In this document: in pieces, positions 34,387 through 42,421 of the stretch
Layout of the letters: every line of letters starts with the position of its first letter
How positions within the stretch are numbered: the stretch's first letter is position 1
Source: Lysinibacillus sp. BPa_S21
Lineage (GTDB): Bacteria; Bacillota; Bacilli; Bacillales_A; Planococcaceae
Assembly (NCBI RefSeq): GCF_023337795.1
Contig: NZ_JALIRS010000012.1
Location: 1-64,000, forward strand
Direction: 5' to 3'
Length of the DNA stretch: 64,000 nt
Translations under genes and position numbers: made by a program
The notes under the pieces: generated by a model
Seen by the model: only the letters and a program-made list of their open reading frames with translations
Databases searched by the model: none
Told to the model about the DNA's origin: nothing

Positions 34387-34827
34387 TTACCAAAGCACAG
34401 GTTTTGCTACCATTAGCCATAACATGATTAACAATAACCAAATGTACATCCATACTTTGCGATGTAACAAGGACACAAACCTTTGTTGGTCATAGGCAGG
34501 TGTATTAAATGTCTGTAGCGTCGGTTTGAACGCTCTTGCTAAAAAAACAATGGAGGCAAACATCACGAGAAACGTAAGAACAACCCACGAAGTACTCCAA
34601 TGATAGCCCACATGCCACATTAATAAAATACCAGATGCAACAAGAACATGCCCCGAATGCTTGACGATCGTAATTGCTCCTTTAAAAGACTCAATATATG
34701 GTGGCATTTCAACATGAGATGCTGTACGCATTTTCTTAACAATTGTTAAAACAACGAACAAAGGCCCAATCGAAAGAATAGCACTTAAAATATGTATGTA
34801 AAGAAGAAGTGTATAAATTGAAATCAT
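34387..34827 (-). CDS. four-helix membrane protein, DUF2269-like
   Basis: 146 residues with four hydrophobic segments (about 5-27, 52-72, 78-98 and 122-142). The N-terminal TLLLYIHILSAILSIGPLF and the intramembrane His residues (HSGH, GYHW) recall DUF2269/CopD-like small membrane proteins. Function unknown. Start supported by GGGAGGAG. It is a single gene, transcribed against the HD-domain gene to its right. Confidence 0.7.
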   Translation of the reverse strand: MISIYTLLLYIHILSAILSIGPLFVVLTIVKKMRTASHVEMPPYIESFKGAITIVKHSGHVLVASGILLMWHVGYHWSTSWVVLTFLVMFASIVFLARAFKPTLQTFNTPAYDQQRFVSLLHRKVWMYIWLLLIMLWLMVAKPVLW

Positions 34828-35010
34828 GATGCTTACTCCTCCCTTTTAATCAATCCCCCTCATTATAGCATTCAATACAAGTGTGCTTTATCGTCAATTG
34901 TGAATCCTTTGTAAACGTAAAATGAATCATTGTTAAGTTGTTTGAAATTTGCACAAAGAGGGAAAGGATTATAGTAACATGCACTTATAGTACAAAAAGG
35001 AGTGATTTTT

Positions 35011-35640
35011 ATAGGTATTCATCAATTTTTTACAAGTCTTAATGACTTAGAGCGTATTATTCGTTGCCCTGGACGCTTCAAATTTGAAGAGCACAATGTG
35101 GCTGCTCATTCTTGGAAGGTATCACAGTATGCGATGTTCTTTGCCACACTTGAGGAAATGAACGGAGCTACAATTAATTGGAAATCATTGTATGAAAAAA
35201 CCATCAACCACGACTTTGCTGAAGTGTTTATCGGCGATATTAAAACTCCGGTAAAGCACGCGAGCCCAGAACTTAAACAAATGCTTGCACACGTAGAAGA
35301 GAAAATGATGGAGAAATTTATTATAGATGAGATCCCACAGGAATTTCAGGCAGTCTTCTTTGAGCGTATGAAAGAAGGTAAGGATAAAACTATCGAAGGT
35401 CGCCTACTTGAGTTTGCTGATAAACTTGACCAATTCTACGAAGCCTTTGCTGAGTTAAAACGCGGAAACACCGATAAAGAATTTGTGCATATGTATCAAT
35501 CAGCTCTTTCTAAGCTTTTAGTCATTCCTCTCGAAGCTTCGGTTCACTATTTCCGTACGGAGATTCTCAAGGATGCTGTGAAGGAAAAAACACACATCGA
35601 TATTCAAGCTTTGACAAACGAAGTATTAACATCAAATTAA
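35011..35640 (+). CDS. HD domain phosphohydrolase, YfbR-like (5'-deoxynucleotidase type)
   Basis: About 209 residues, cytoplasmic. HD motif residues are visible: EEHNVAAHSWKVSQYA (first His), TINHDFAEVFIGDIKTPVK (His-Asp), and EFADKLDQFYEA (final Asp), as in the YfbR group, which dephosphorylates dNMPs. No ATG, GTG or TTG is well placed. The Shine-Dalgarno sequence AAAGGAG ends at 35002, the frame-opening GTG at 35002 overlaps it, and the codon with the right spacing (8 bases) is ATA at 35011, giving (M)GIHQFF. The start is therefore uncertain and may be a rare codon. Confidence 0.85.
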   Translation: MGIHQFFTSLNDLERIIRCPGRFKFEEHNVAAHSWKVSQYAMFFATLEEMNGATINWKSLYEKTINHDFAEVFIGDIKTPVKHASPELKQMLAHVEEKMMEKFIIDEIPQEFQAVFFERMKEGKDKTIEGRLLEFADKLDQFYEAFAELKRGNTDKEFVHMYQSALSKLLVIPLEASVHYFRTEILKDAVKEKTHIDIQALTNEVLTSN

Positions 35641-35744
35641 ATAGGTGCATGTACAAGTTTTCCGAACGAATTAGCATACGGAAGGCTTTTTTTATTTTCC
35701 CCAAAAAGTCGTATAATGGAAGAAGACCGATTGGAGGGAAACTT

Positions 35745-36257
35745 TTGTCACAAGATTGTTCAATTGTAGAGGATTTATTACCTTTGTATAAAAAACAAGC
35801 GCTCCAAGAAACTACTATAGAATTTATCGAACAACATTTAGCTAATTGTGAGCATTGTCGACAGCTCGCTACTTCAAAGCAATCACTAGGCTATCATTTA
35901 CTAATGAAAAGAACAGTAACAATTCTCCACCTTGTTTTTATCGTACTATCCTTTATGTTTGCCATTAACTCATCCTTGCTTGGTAATCAAACAGGCTTTG
36001 CAGTATCTTACGCGATTTTCGGCTGTCTTACTTATTTCTTTTATAAAAATATTTGGATTGTTTTTGCCATCAGCTTTATACCTGTTTTCGTATGGGCTAT
36101 TATTAATAATATCAATAACTCGCTCTATGTCACCCACTACTCCTTAACGGAAATTGGTACACTGTTAATTGGCGCTAGCTACATAGCACTTTTACATACT
36201 ATTTTTGCCCTATTCGGAGCTATTTTTGCGATTCTATTACGTAGGTTTACAACATAA
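35745..36257 (+). CDS. zf-HC2 domain membrane protein (anti-sigma-factor-like)
   Basis: 170 residues. The N-terminal ~45 residues form a zinc-binding anti-sigma-type domain (CSIVEDLLPLYKKQ ... EQHLANCEHCRQL, with H-x3-C-x2-C), followed by four to five membrane helices. The start is a TTG behind GGAGGG; the frame is open 32 codons upstream without support. A -10 TATAAT at 35712-35717 lies just ahead. Such domains normally hold a sigma factor at the membrane, but no sigma-factor gene is adjacent, so this could be an orphan or have another role. Confidence 0.75.
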   Translation: MSQDCSIVEDLLPLYKKQALQETTIEFIEQHLANCEHCRQLATSKQSLGYHLLMKRTVTILHLVFIVLSFMFAINSSLLGNQTGFAVSYAIFGCLTYFFYKNIWIVFAISFIPVFVWAIINNINNSLYVTHYSLTEIGTLLIGASYIALLHTIFALFGAIFAILLRRFTT

Positions 36258-36267
36258 TGTTTCATCT

Positions 36268-36315
36268 TGCAGAAAGAAGTTGTTGAATGATTATTCAATA
36301 ATTTCTTTCTGCAAA
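36268..36315. terminator. long palindrome after the zf-HC2 gene
   Basis: TTGCAGAAAGAA / TTCTTTCTGCAA 12-bp arms with an inner TTGAAT / ATTCAA stem. It has the position of a terminator though the T-tract is poor. Confidence 0.5.
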
Positions 36316-36516
36316 ACGAGGGGTTGATTTCCGTTCCGGCTGAGCGCTTTCCTAAGGGCGTCCGATGAGCCGCTTCACTCGCGTTGCTCGCTGCAGGGTC
36401 TCGGGCCAACAGGATGTTGGTCACGAAGGCGTTATCACAGGATGTGATGTTCTTAGCCTTCGTTCCCCTATCGCTAATCCCCAAGGAGTCGCCCAGCCTC
36501 CACTCCAATCAACCAC
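36312..36516 (-). repeat. large composite palindromic repeat, copy B (uninterrupted)
   Basis: About 200 bp and the cleanest copy. Outer ends GGTTGATT / AATCAACC and GGCTG / CAGCC pair. On the minus strand, between the standard blocks GGCGACTCCTTGGGG and GAGACCCTGCAG, lie hairpin 2 (GAAGGC ... GCCTTC with inner ATCACA-GGA-TGTGAT, 36425-36461) and hairpin 1 (GGCCAAC-AGGAT-GTTGGTC, 36404-36422). Both terminal loops read AUCCU on the minus strand. No insertion module is present here. Confidence 0.85.
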
Positions 36517-36634
36517 TACACATAAGGATATATCCGAGGCATTAACATCCTTTATTCATCCCTTTCAAAATCCGTGACATCCGCCGGACGCTTTATTTAT
36601 TCAGTAGGTTGTTTAGACACCTACTGAATATAAA

Positions 36635-36690
36635 TAAAAAAGAGTCGGTTTAGAATAGCCTTGTGGCGCTTCCTTTCACGACTCTTTTTA
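36635..36690 (-). terminator. intrinsic terminator of phnA
   Basis: AAGAGTCG / CGACTCTT stem with a long loop and TTTTTTATTT on the minus strand. A second hairpin (TCAGTAGGT / ACCTACTGA, 36600-36628) follows. Confidence 0.75.
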
Positions 36691-36696
36691 CAGTAA

Positions 36697-37035
36697 TTAT
36701 GCTTTTTTAACGAACTCTGACTTTAATTTCATTGCACCAAAGCCATCGATTTTACAATCAATATTGTGATCGCCTTCAACGAGACGAATGCTTTTCACCT
36801 TTGTCCCAATTTTTAATGTTGAAGAACTACCTTTAACCTTTAAATCCTTAATAATTGTAACGGAATCGCCGTCCGCAAGTAAATTGCCATGGGCATCTTT
36901 TACTATTAGCGTATCTGCCTCCTGCTCCGTTACATCTGTGCTCCACTCATGTGCACATTCTGGGCATACAAAGTTCGTTCCATCCTCATATGTGTATTCA
37001 GAATTACATTTTGGACAATTTGGATAAGCTGCCAT
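36697..37035 (-). CDS. phnA: PhnA/YjdM family zinc-ribbon protein
   Basis: 112 residues: N-terminal zinc ribbon ([28 protein letters not shown], two CxxC pairs) and a C-terminal SH3-like beta domain (DANGN-type [25 protein letters not shown]). The family was named from the E. coli phosphonate operon, but its role there is unproven. Start behind GGGAGGAA. Single gene with own terminator. Confidence 0.93.
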   Translation of the reverse strand: MAAYPNCPKCNSEYTYEDGTNFVCPECAHEWSTDVTEQEADTLIVKDAHGNLLADGDSVTIIKDLKVKGSSSTLKIGTKVKSIRLVEGDHNIDCKIDGFGAMKLKSEFVKKA

Positions 37036-37235
37036 TTCTGCTTCCTCCCTTTCCTTATTTACTAGGTAAACCCTATATATGCTCCTTTATCTTACATACT
37101 CCACCTTACTAAGTAAAGATTGTTCGTATTTTTCGTTCGCATTTGTGAATAATGTATGAATCTGTTTCAAGCTTTTGAAAATATTTCATTCTGAGATATG
37201 TACCATTTGGAACTCTTGCCCATTGACTTTTTTGT

Positions 37236-37265
37236 ACAAACAAACTTACTTGCAAGTTTGTTTAA
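37236..37265. promoter_or_regulatory. palindrome, possible operator
   Basis: AAACAAACTT and AAGTTTGTTT (10-bp perfect arms, 6-base centre ACTTGC) with no T-tract on either strand, so not a terminator. The pattern resembles TetR-family operators. The nearest start codons are phnA (minus, 200 bases) and the 6S RNA promoter (plus, 40 bases). Apart from this and the 6S RNA, 37036-37560 shows no gene. Confidence 0.45.
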
Positions 37266-37311
37266 CATGCCTTATTATATCCTTAAAGGCTGCATTGTTC
37301 GTATAATATTA

Positions 37312-37476
37312 AGTTTTAACCTTTAAGCTGTAAAAGGGAGTTTTATTATTGGAGTTGGAATGACGGGCCTCACACTAAGGTGCATGAGGATAAGCAGGAA
37401 AGCTTCTGCGAACACCCACTTTGAGGAGTGGTGGTTTAAAACTTTCTATAATAACTACGGCATACGCGGCTTTTTA
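37312..37476 (+). ncRNA. ssrS: 6S RNA
   Basis: Preceded by TATAAT (37302-37307). The body can fold as a long interrupted rod: AAGCTGTA with TACGCGGCTT and AGTTTTATTAT with ATAATAACT close the ends, and inner hairpins CCTCA/TGAGG, GCAG/CTGC and CCACT/AGTGG line the central region. The sequence ACACCCACTTTGAGGAGTGG and the 3' end GGCATACGCGGCTTTTT agree with Bacillales 6S RNAs as I remember them. 6S RNA binds the housekeeping RNA polymerase and mimics an open promoter. Length is near 165 nt, slightly short of B. subtilis 6S RNAs. Confidence 0.7.
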
Positions 37477-37507
37477 ATTTAATCATACAGCCACAAGGCT
37501 TTGAGCG

Positions 37508-37541
37508 AATCACTCTCCATTATTGGAGGGTGATTTTTTAT
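37508..37541 (+). terminator. intrinsic terminator after the 6S RNA
   Basis: Stem AATCACTCTCCA / TGGAGGGTGATT, four-base loop, T6 tail. Confidence 0.88.
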
Positions 37542-37659
37542 GCAAAAATTTAAAATAACACGATAAATGCACCCTCTCCCTTTATTTGTTTACAATATAC
37601 TTATTTTACCTTTCACCTTTATTTATCATTATTCCCTAGACAACATTACTTATCATTCT

Positions 37660-37794
37660 CCGTTCGTCATTTTAAAGATTGTGACTTTAGGGAGATTGGA
37701 TATCTGGGTATTAATCGATTTGTTTATGATTGTTATCGGCAAATTCAAAGATAAAGTAGGTTATAAACTTTACCTATTAAACAGCAACGAATAA
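37660..37794 (+). pseudogene. decayed TM2-domain gene
   Basis: The C-terminal ~40 codons (IVTLGRLDIWVLIDLFMIVIGKFKDK) are closely similar, at DNA and protein level, to the end of the intact TM2 gene at 37913-38134, and the sequence after the stop (GGTTAACTATGGTTGGCAC) resembles that gene's terminator. The N-terminal half, including the first helix and the GIHRFYAGK motif, is not recognisable and there is no start codon with a ribosome binding site. It is a duplicated copy that has decayed. Confidence 0.7.
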
Positions 37795-37912
37795 CGCCCT
37801 GGTTAACTATGGTTGGCACTTTTTTCAGGTAGAGAAATACATAAAAGAATGGTAGAATTCTGAATGGTAATGTAGTAAATAATTACTACAAAAAGAAAGG
37901 TGATTAATAAAA

Positions 37913-38134
37913 ATGCAACAACGAACTTCAGAAAAAAGCTATATAGCAATGATTTTACTATGTTTCTTTTTAGGCAGCCTAGGAATACACCGCTTCTACG
38001 CAGGTAAAATTGGTACTGGTATTTTAATGATTATAACTTTGGGTGGACTAGGTATCTGGACATTGATCGATTTTATTATGATTATTATCGGTAAATTCAA
38101 AGATAAAGAAGGAATGGAAATAAAACCTTCTTAA
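37913..38134 (+). CDS. TM2 domain-containing protein
   Basis: 73 residues with two membrane helices joined by the TM2 signature: SYIAMILLCFFLGSLGIHRFYAGKIGTGI then LGGLGIWTLIDFIMIIIGKFKD. TM2 proteins are small two-helix membrane proteins of mostly unknown function. The start has AAAGGTG upstream. Monocistronic with its own terminator. Confidence 0.92.
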   Translation: MQQRTSEKSYIAMILLCFFLGSLGIHRFYAGKIGTGILMIITLGGLGIWTLIDFIMIIIGKFKDKEGMEIKPS

Positions 38135-38145
38135 CAATAAAGAAT

Positions 38146-38186
38146 AAGGCGTTGGTTAACTGCGGTTAGCTGGCGCCTTTTTTTAT
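38146..38186 (+). terminator. intrinsic terminator of the TM2 gene
   Basis: AAGGCG / CGCCTT outer stem with an inner GGTTAAC / GGTTAGC pairing and a T7 tail. Confidence 0.85.
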
Positions 38187-38238
38187 GGAGAAATGAATCT
38201 AGTGTACTTCTTTCCTTTTGTGAATTATTGGGAAATCA

Positions 38239-38280
38239 GTCTTAAGGCTGAGAGATAGTACCGCCTTAAGTTTGTTTTCA
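38239..38280 (+). terminator. terminator-like hairpin
   Basis: CTTAAGGC / GCCTTAAG stem, 14-base loop, followed by TTTGTTTT; it may back up the TM2 terminator or end a short unannotated transcript. The rest of 38186-38438 shows no gene. Confidence 0.6.
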
Positions 38281-38438
38281 TTAAAAAAGGAAAAGTGTTA
38301 CAATTACACCATAAAACATTAAGTAGAACTTTAAAGTTTATCACCGAAAGCCCGGGATAACATTTATTAAACATCGCATTAGAATGCTCATTTATCTTAG
38401 CTCTTGGGCGAATCTAGAAAAGAAAGGAGATATTTATA

Positions 38439-38675
38439 TTGAGTATGAAAATATGGTGGGCCTTAAACACTGTATGGCTATTTATTTTTGCTGCTGGGGC
38501 GATATTTATAGGCGTAAGAGAAGTTGATTATGCAGGGGTAGTTCAAACTCCTGAAGTTAAAATGATATCATTCATTATTTTGGGAATTGTATTTTTATTT
38601 GTTGTATTATTTCAACTACTGTTACTCATCTTTATTCATTTTGCCAGAAAAGGTACAAGTAAAAGTCTATCCTGA
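38439..38675 (+). CDS. DUF3923 family small membrane protein
   Basis: 78 residues with two helices: WWALNTVWLFIFAAGAIFIGVREVDYAGVVQTPEVK precedes IILGIVFLFVVLFQLLLLIFI. The stretch between them (REVDYAGVVQTPE) is the recognisable DUF3923 feature. The TTG at 38439 is favoured over the ATG at 38445 because GGAG lies nine bases before it. Function unknown. Confidence 0.8.
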   Translation: MSMKIWWALNTVWLFIFAAGAIFIGVREVDYAGVVQTPEVKMISFIILGIVFLFVVLFQLLLLIFIHFARKGTSKSLS

Positions 38676-38760
38676 CCGATCCCCTTCTACTCTCCCTAAA
38701 CTGTACCGTTAGACATTCCTGAAATGCAAAAAAATTGAACTGCACACTTTAATCATAAAA

Positions 38761-38802
38761 AAACTGCACCCCCATAGACACGTCTATTGGGATGCAGTCA
38801 AC
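38761..38802 (-). terminator. intrinsic terminator of nupC
   Basis: Long stem around CTGCA-CCCCCATAGAC and GTCTATTGGGATGCAG, with a TTTTTTT tail on the minus strand. Confidence 0.88.
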
Positions 38803-38846
38803 TGCTTATTTTAAATCATTATGCCTCAGCATAATGGCTTCCAGTG

Positions 38847-40028
38847 TTAAATAACAAAACCAACAATTGTAGCCGTTAAGATACTAACGAGTGTGGCTCC
38901 ATACAATAACTTCAAGCCAAAACGAGCAACTACATTCCCTTGTCTTTCGTTCAACCCTTTTACTGCTCCGGCAATAATACCGATAGATGAGAAGTTTGCA
39001 AAAGATACAAGGAAGACTGAAATGATAGCCAGTGTATGCGCACTCATAGACTTGGCTACTTCTCCAAGGCTTATCATTGCAACAAATTCATTCGTCACTA
39101 ATTTTGTTGCCATAATTCCTCCAGCCGTAATAGCATCTGCCCACGGTATACCCATTAGGAAAGCGATCGGTGCAAAGATATAACCTAAAATATCTTGGAA
39201 GGATATACCGAAAATCATATCAAATAACGAATTGATTAAATCCATTAATGCTACGAAACCGATAAGCATAGCTCCAACAATGATGGCTACTTTAAATCCA
39301 TCCATAATATATTCTCCAAGCATTTGGAAGAAAGATTGCTTATGCTCATCTTCAATTTTTAAAATATCTTCGCTTTCTTCTACTGTATACGGATTAATGA
39401 TCGATACAATAATAAACCCACCAAACAAATTCAGCACAATGGCCGTTACAACATATTTGGGTTCGATCATCGTCATATATGCTCCAACAACTGACATAGA
39501 AACTGTCGACATTGCTGATGCACATAATGTATACATTCGCTGTGGACTAATCTTATCTAATTGTTTTTTTACAGTAATAAATACTTCTGATTGACCTACC
39601 ATCGCAGAAGCAACAGCATTATATGATTCCAATTTCCCCATACCACTTACTTTACTTAAAAGTAAACCTATCCATTTCATGACGAAAGGAAGAATTTTGA
39701 AATGCTGTAAGATCCCTATCAATACAGATATAAAAATAATTGGTAATAATACATTTAGGAAGAAGGAATACTCTCCTTTATTCGCTAAACCACCAAAAAC
39801 AAAAGTTACGCCCGTACTTGCATAAGCCAGTAAATGATCAAATACTTTTGTAAATCCTTTGATTAGAACATAACCAAACTTTGTATTTAGCAGTAATGCT
39901 GCAAAGATAAATTGGATGATTAACATAATAATTATGTTTTTATATTTTATTTCTTTTTTGTTTTTACTCATTAACAGAGCTAAACCAAAAACAAGTAACA
40001 ATCCACAAAAGGATATTAAGTATCTCAT
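38847..40028 (-). CDS. nupC: concentrative nucleoside transporter, NupC/CNT family
   Basis: 393 residues with about ten hydrophobic segments. CNT signatures are present: [24 protein letters not shown] (with the QSE nucleoside-binding residues) and the second half [13 protein letters not shown] plus [17 protein letters not shown] (N-E-F and S-S-I-G motifs). It imports nucleosides with H+ or Na+. The ATG at 40028 is chosen because GGAGGAA lies just upstream; the ORF-opening ATG at 40040 contains that site. Confidence 0.93.
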   Translation of the reverse strand: MRYLISFCGLLLVFGLALLMSKNKKEIKYKNIIIMLIIQFIFAALLLNTKFGYVLIKGFTKVFDHLLAYASTGVTFVFGGLANKGEYSFFLNVLLPIIFISVLIGILQHFKILPFVMKWIGLLLSKVSGMGKLESYNAVASAMVGQSEVFITVKKQLDKISPQRMYTLCASAMSTVSMSVVGAYMTMIEPKYVVTAIVLNLFGGFIIVSIINPYTVEESEDILKIEDEHKQSFFQMLGEYIMDGFKVAIIVGAMLIGFVALMDLINSLFDMIFGISFQDILGYIFAPIAFLMGIPWADAITAGGIMATKLVTNEFVAMISLGEVAKSMSAHTLAIISVFLVSFANFSSIGIIAGAVKGLNERQGNVVARFGLKLLYGATLVSILTATIVGFVI

Positions 40029-40162
40029 ATGTTCCTCCATATATATGATAATTTTTTTGGCGTTCGATATCCTAAACTATATACCCGTCTTTCCGTTCAT
40101 TATGTGCTAGTATTGAAACTTGAATAACAGCCATAGATCTTAAAACCGAAAATATGTAGATA

Positions 40163-40176
40163 GTCAGACGTCAGAC
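40163..40176. promoter_or_regulatory. direct repeat, possible operator upstream of nupC
   Basis: GTCAGACGTCAGAC is a perfect tandem repeat of GTCAGAC, about 135 bases upstream of nupC. The remaining 40041-40270 shows no gene and no riboswitch I could recognise. Confidence 0.4.
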
Positions 40177-40267
40177 AAATCACTTCACTATACATTGTTT
40201 TCACTAGCAATTCAATAGTTAAAAGAAAAAAACTACGCGAAAAGTGTATACGCTTACAAAAATCGTT

Positions 40268-40298
40268 ATAAAAAAAGACCATCATAAATGATGGTCTC
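40268..40298 (-). terminator. intrinsic terminator of the TPR gene
   Basis: AGACCATCA / TGATGGTCT stem with four-base loop and T7 on the minus strand. Confidence 0.88.
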
Positions 40299-40427
40299 AG
40301 CTACCTACAAGTTTTTGTAAACTTTATTCAATTTATACTGATTTATAAAGATAAATTGCTGTCCATAAATACTTGACCATCCATTACATACGAAATTGAT
40401 TATTATAAAAGATTTTAGGCATTAACA

Positions 40428-41000
40428 TTAACATTTCAGTTTCTTTATAAAATTTAATGCTTGTTGGGTAGATTCAATAAGTAATATATCCTCTTTAAGT
40501 TCCCTTAACCTCAATGCTTCTTTAAAGCATTTTTCTGCCTCCGCTATTTCTCCTAATTCTAATAAGCACTTTCCTTTATGTTGTATGGCAAAATCCAAAT
40601 ATAACAAATTATTGTTTGCTTTACTTTTATCTAAAACTTCGTTGAAGATTCCTAATGCTTTCATTGGATTACCGTTATATTTAATGGCTTCTCCTAGGCG
40701 TATTAATGACATGATTTCTCGATTGCTGTTGTTCTGATTGCTAGCAATAGTAACACATTCAGTTAAAATGTTAACGGCTTTTTGTGGTTCCTCATAAATT
40801 CTATATAAATTCCCCAGCGTGCCCTTTAGAAAATATTTCTCATCTTCATTCGTTATATTTGCTAGTAAATTTTCAGCAATGTCTATAATTTCTTTTATTC
40901 TTAATGGATTAGAAGTTTTTTCACGAAGATACTCATTGCTATCAAAATAAATTATTTCGCTTAATGTCAAAAGACAGTTTTTAAACTCTGGAAAATTCAT
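40428..41000 (-). CDS. tetratricopeptide repeat protein
   Basis: 190 residues, all helical, with at least three TPR-like units (FLKGTLGNLYRIYEEPQKAVNI; MSLIRLGEAIKYNGNPMKALGIFNEV; AIQHKGKCLLELGEIAEAEKCFKEAL). TPRs mediate protein contacts; no catalytic part exists. The ATG at 41000 follows GGGAGG; the frame opens at 41018. No partner is obvious in the neighbourhood. Confidence 0.82.
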   Translation of the reverse strand: MNFPEFKNCLLTLSEIIYFDSNEYLREKTSNPLRIKEIIDIAENLLANITNEDEKYFLKGTLGNLYRIYEEPQKAVNILTECVTIASNQNNSNREIMSLIRLGEAIKYNGNPMKALGIFNEVLDKSKANNNLLYLDFAIQHKGKCLLELGEIAEAEKCFKEALRLRELKEDILLIESTQQALNFIKKLKC

Positions 41001-41202
41001 TTTTTCGATGCCTCCCATAGATGTTGATTAATACAAAATAAGATAAGGCTAGTTTTGATTTTATGACATACTGGAACAGATGACTAACGTCTGTTATCTA
41101 TTTATGCAACTCCATTTTAATTAAATTTTTAACCTTCCTTCTTTTTTGTATAATTCACCGCCATTTTGCGCATATATGGTAGTAACAAGGGAGGTTATCA
41201 CA

Positions 41203-41658
41203 TTGAAGAAGTTATTTTATTTGTTTTTACTAGCCACACTTTTATTATCAGCTTGCGGAAAAAATACCGCTCCAAAGGAAGTTGCAGTCGATAAAAATAC
41301 TTCCATTGAAGATATAGTAGGCGCTATCGTTAAAAATAAATTCACTGTTGAAGAAAAGAATGGTATCGTAACAATCTCTATACAGGATACTGATGTGAAC
41401 AAAGGTATGAAAAGTCAAATGTTGAAGGATTCCACTAAAATATTCGCAGAGCTGTCTAAGCTACAAAGTGTGAAAACTCCAGCTATTAAATGGTATGCTC
41501 CATTAACGAAACCTAATGGGAATCAATCTATGACTGAGCTTTTAAATATTTACTTTAGTGAGGAAGATTTTAAAAAGACTAATTGGGCAAATTATACCCA
41601 ACTAAATATTGAATCCATCGCTACTCATTATCATCAAAGTGCTTCTTTAGGACAATAG
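41203..41658 (+). CDS. small lipoprotein, unknown function
   Basis: 151 residues starting at a TTG behind GGGAGG. Lipoprotein signal LFYLFLLATLLLSACG (lipobox LSAC). The mature part is polar, mostly alternating beta/alpha, with EDIVGAIVKNKFTVEEKNGIVTISIQD; no known domain recognised. The frame extends 19 codons upstream but without a ribosome binding site. Terminator follows. Confidence 0.8.
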   Translation: MKKLFYLFLLATLLLSACGKNTAPKEVAVDKNTSIEDIVGAIVKNKFTVEEKNGIVTISIQDTDVNKGMKSQMLKDSTKIFAELSKLQSVKTPAIKWYAPLTKPNGNQSMTELLNIYFSEEDFKKTNWANYTQLNIESIATHYHQSASLGQ

Positions 41659-41673
41659 ACCATTCCAACGACA

Positions 41674-41713
41674 AGATACCCCTCTGCGTATAGTGGAGAG
41701 GTATCTTTTTTTA
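41674..41713 (+). terminator. intrinsic terminator of the lipoprotein gene
   Basis: AGATACCCCTC / GAGAGGTATCT stem followed by TTTTTTATT. Confidence 0.87.
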
Positions 41714-41841
41714 TTGCCTCTAACAAAAGTTTTTTTGCCAACCACCTATTTCGTCTTTCGCTACTCAAGATAGCAAACGAATACTATACAGGGTATATAA
41801 ACCATGAGGCAACAACACTGTAAGGACGTTCACCTATCTAT

Positions 41842-42255
41842 TTAAATCCCCTCTGTGTTCATTAATACGAGACGCCAACCATCTGGATCTTCAATTGTGA
41901 CACCTTTTTCAGCCCAATATGTATTTTCTGGCTCCACTTCTGGATAGCCCATTCGCAATAAACGTTCAGCAATAAGCTGGATAGTTGAACGCTTTGGAAT
42001 ATAAAGTACGAGCAAATTATCCTTTGTTGGCGCTAGGCAAGGACTTCCGTCAATATGCTCTATAAATTCTAAATGATAGTTAGCATTCGGAAGGCCAATC
42101 ATGATACCCGTGTAGCCTCGATGTCCTGAAAAAGAGCCTATTTTTTCTAACCCTACACCTTCGCAATAAAATTCTTCAATTTCCTTTAATTTATCTGTCG
42201 GCCTTGCTATACGTACCTGTGCCACCTGTAATTCATCAGACCATTGTTGTCTCAT
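41842..42255 (-). CDS. VOC family protein (glyoxalase-like)
   Basis: 137 residues made of two beta-alpha-beta-beta-beta units of the vicinal oxygen chelate fold: VAQVRIARPTDKLKEIEEFYCEGVGLEKIGSFSGH and, at the end, GVTIEDPDGWRLVLMNTEG. Metal-site candidates are His in YHLEFIEH and Glu in the last strand. Substrate unknown. Start behind GGAGAAAAAT. Confidence 0.88.
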   Translation of the reverse strand: MRQQWSDELQVAQVRIARPTDKLKEIEEFYCEGVGLEKIGSFSGHRGYTGIMIGLPNANYHLEFIEHIDGSPCLAPTKDNLLVLYIPKRSTIQLIAERLLRMGYPEVEPENTYWAEKGVTIEDPDGWRLVLMNTEGI

Positions 42256-42354
42256 AGTTATTTTTCTCCTTTTCTATGATTGTATAATGACACAATAGCT
42301 CTAAAAAACAGCCAATAGTCTGAAAAATAATAATAACCTTCACGCTCGTCTTAA

Positions 42355-42420
42355 ATACCCACGGAAGAAGGCCAAATACCCGCGATGTTGGTTGAAATAC
42401 CCGCGAAGCGACAATACTGC
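42355..42420. repeat. short tandem CCCGCGA motif
   Basis: AATACCCGCGATGTTGG and AATACCCGCGAAGCGAC repeat with a ~23-base period between the VOC and kinase genes; a CCCACGGAAGAAGGCC block precedes. It may be a repeat-family remnant. Confidence 0.4.
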
Positions 42421-42421
42421 T

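Noticed and set aside
34139..34495. Open frames across composite repeat copy A (several of 60-120 codons on both strands)
   Set aside because: They run through repeat modules and hairpins, have no ribosome binding sites, and similar frames appear in the other copies only because the repeat is GC-richer and stop-poor.
40041..40270. Purine riboswitch upstream of nupC
   Set aside because: No conserved purine-aptamer core or paired P1-P3 arrangement could be found.
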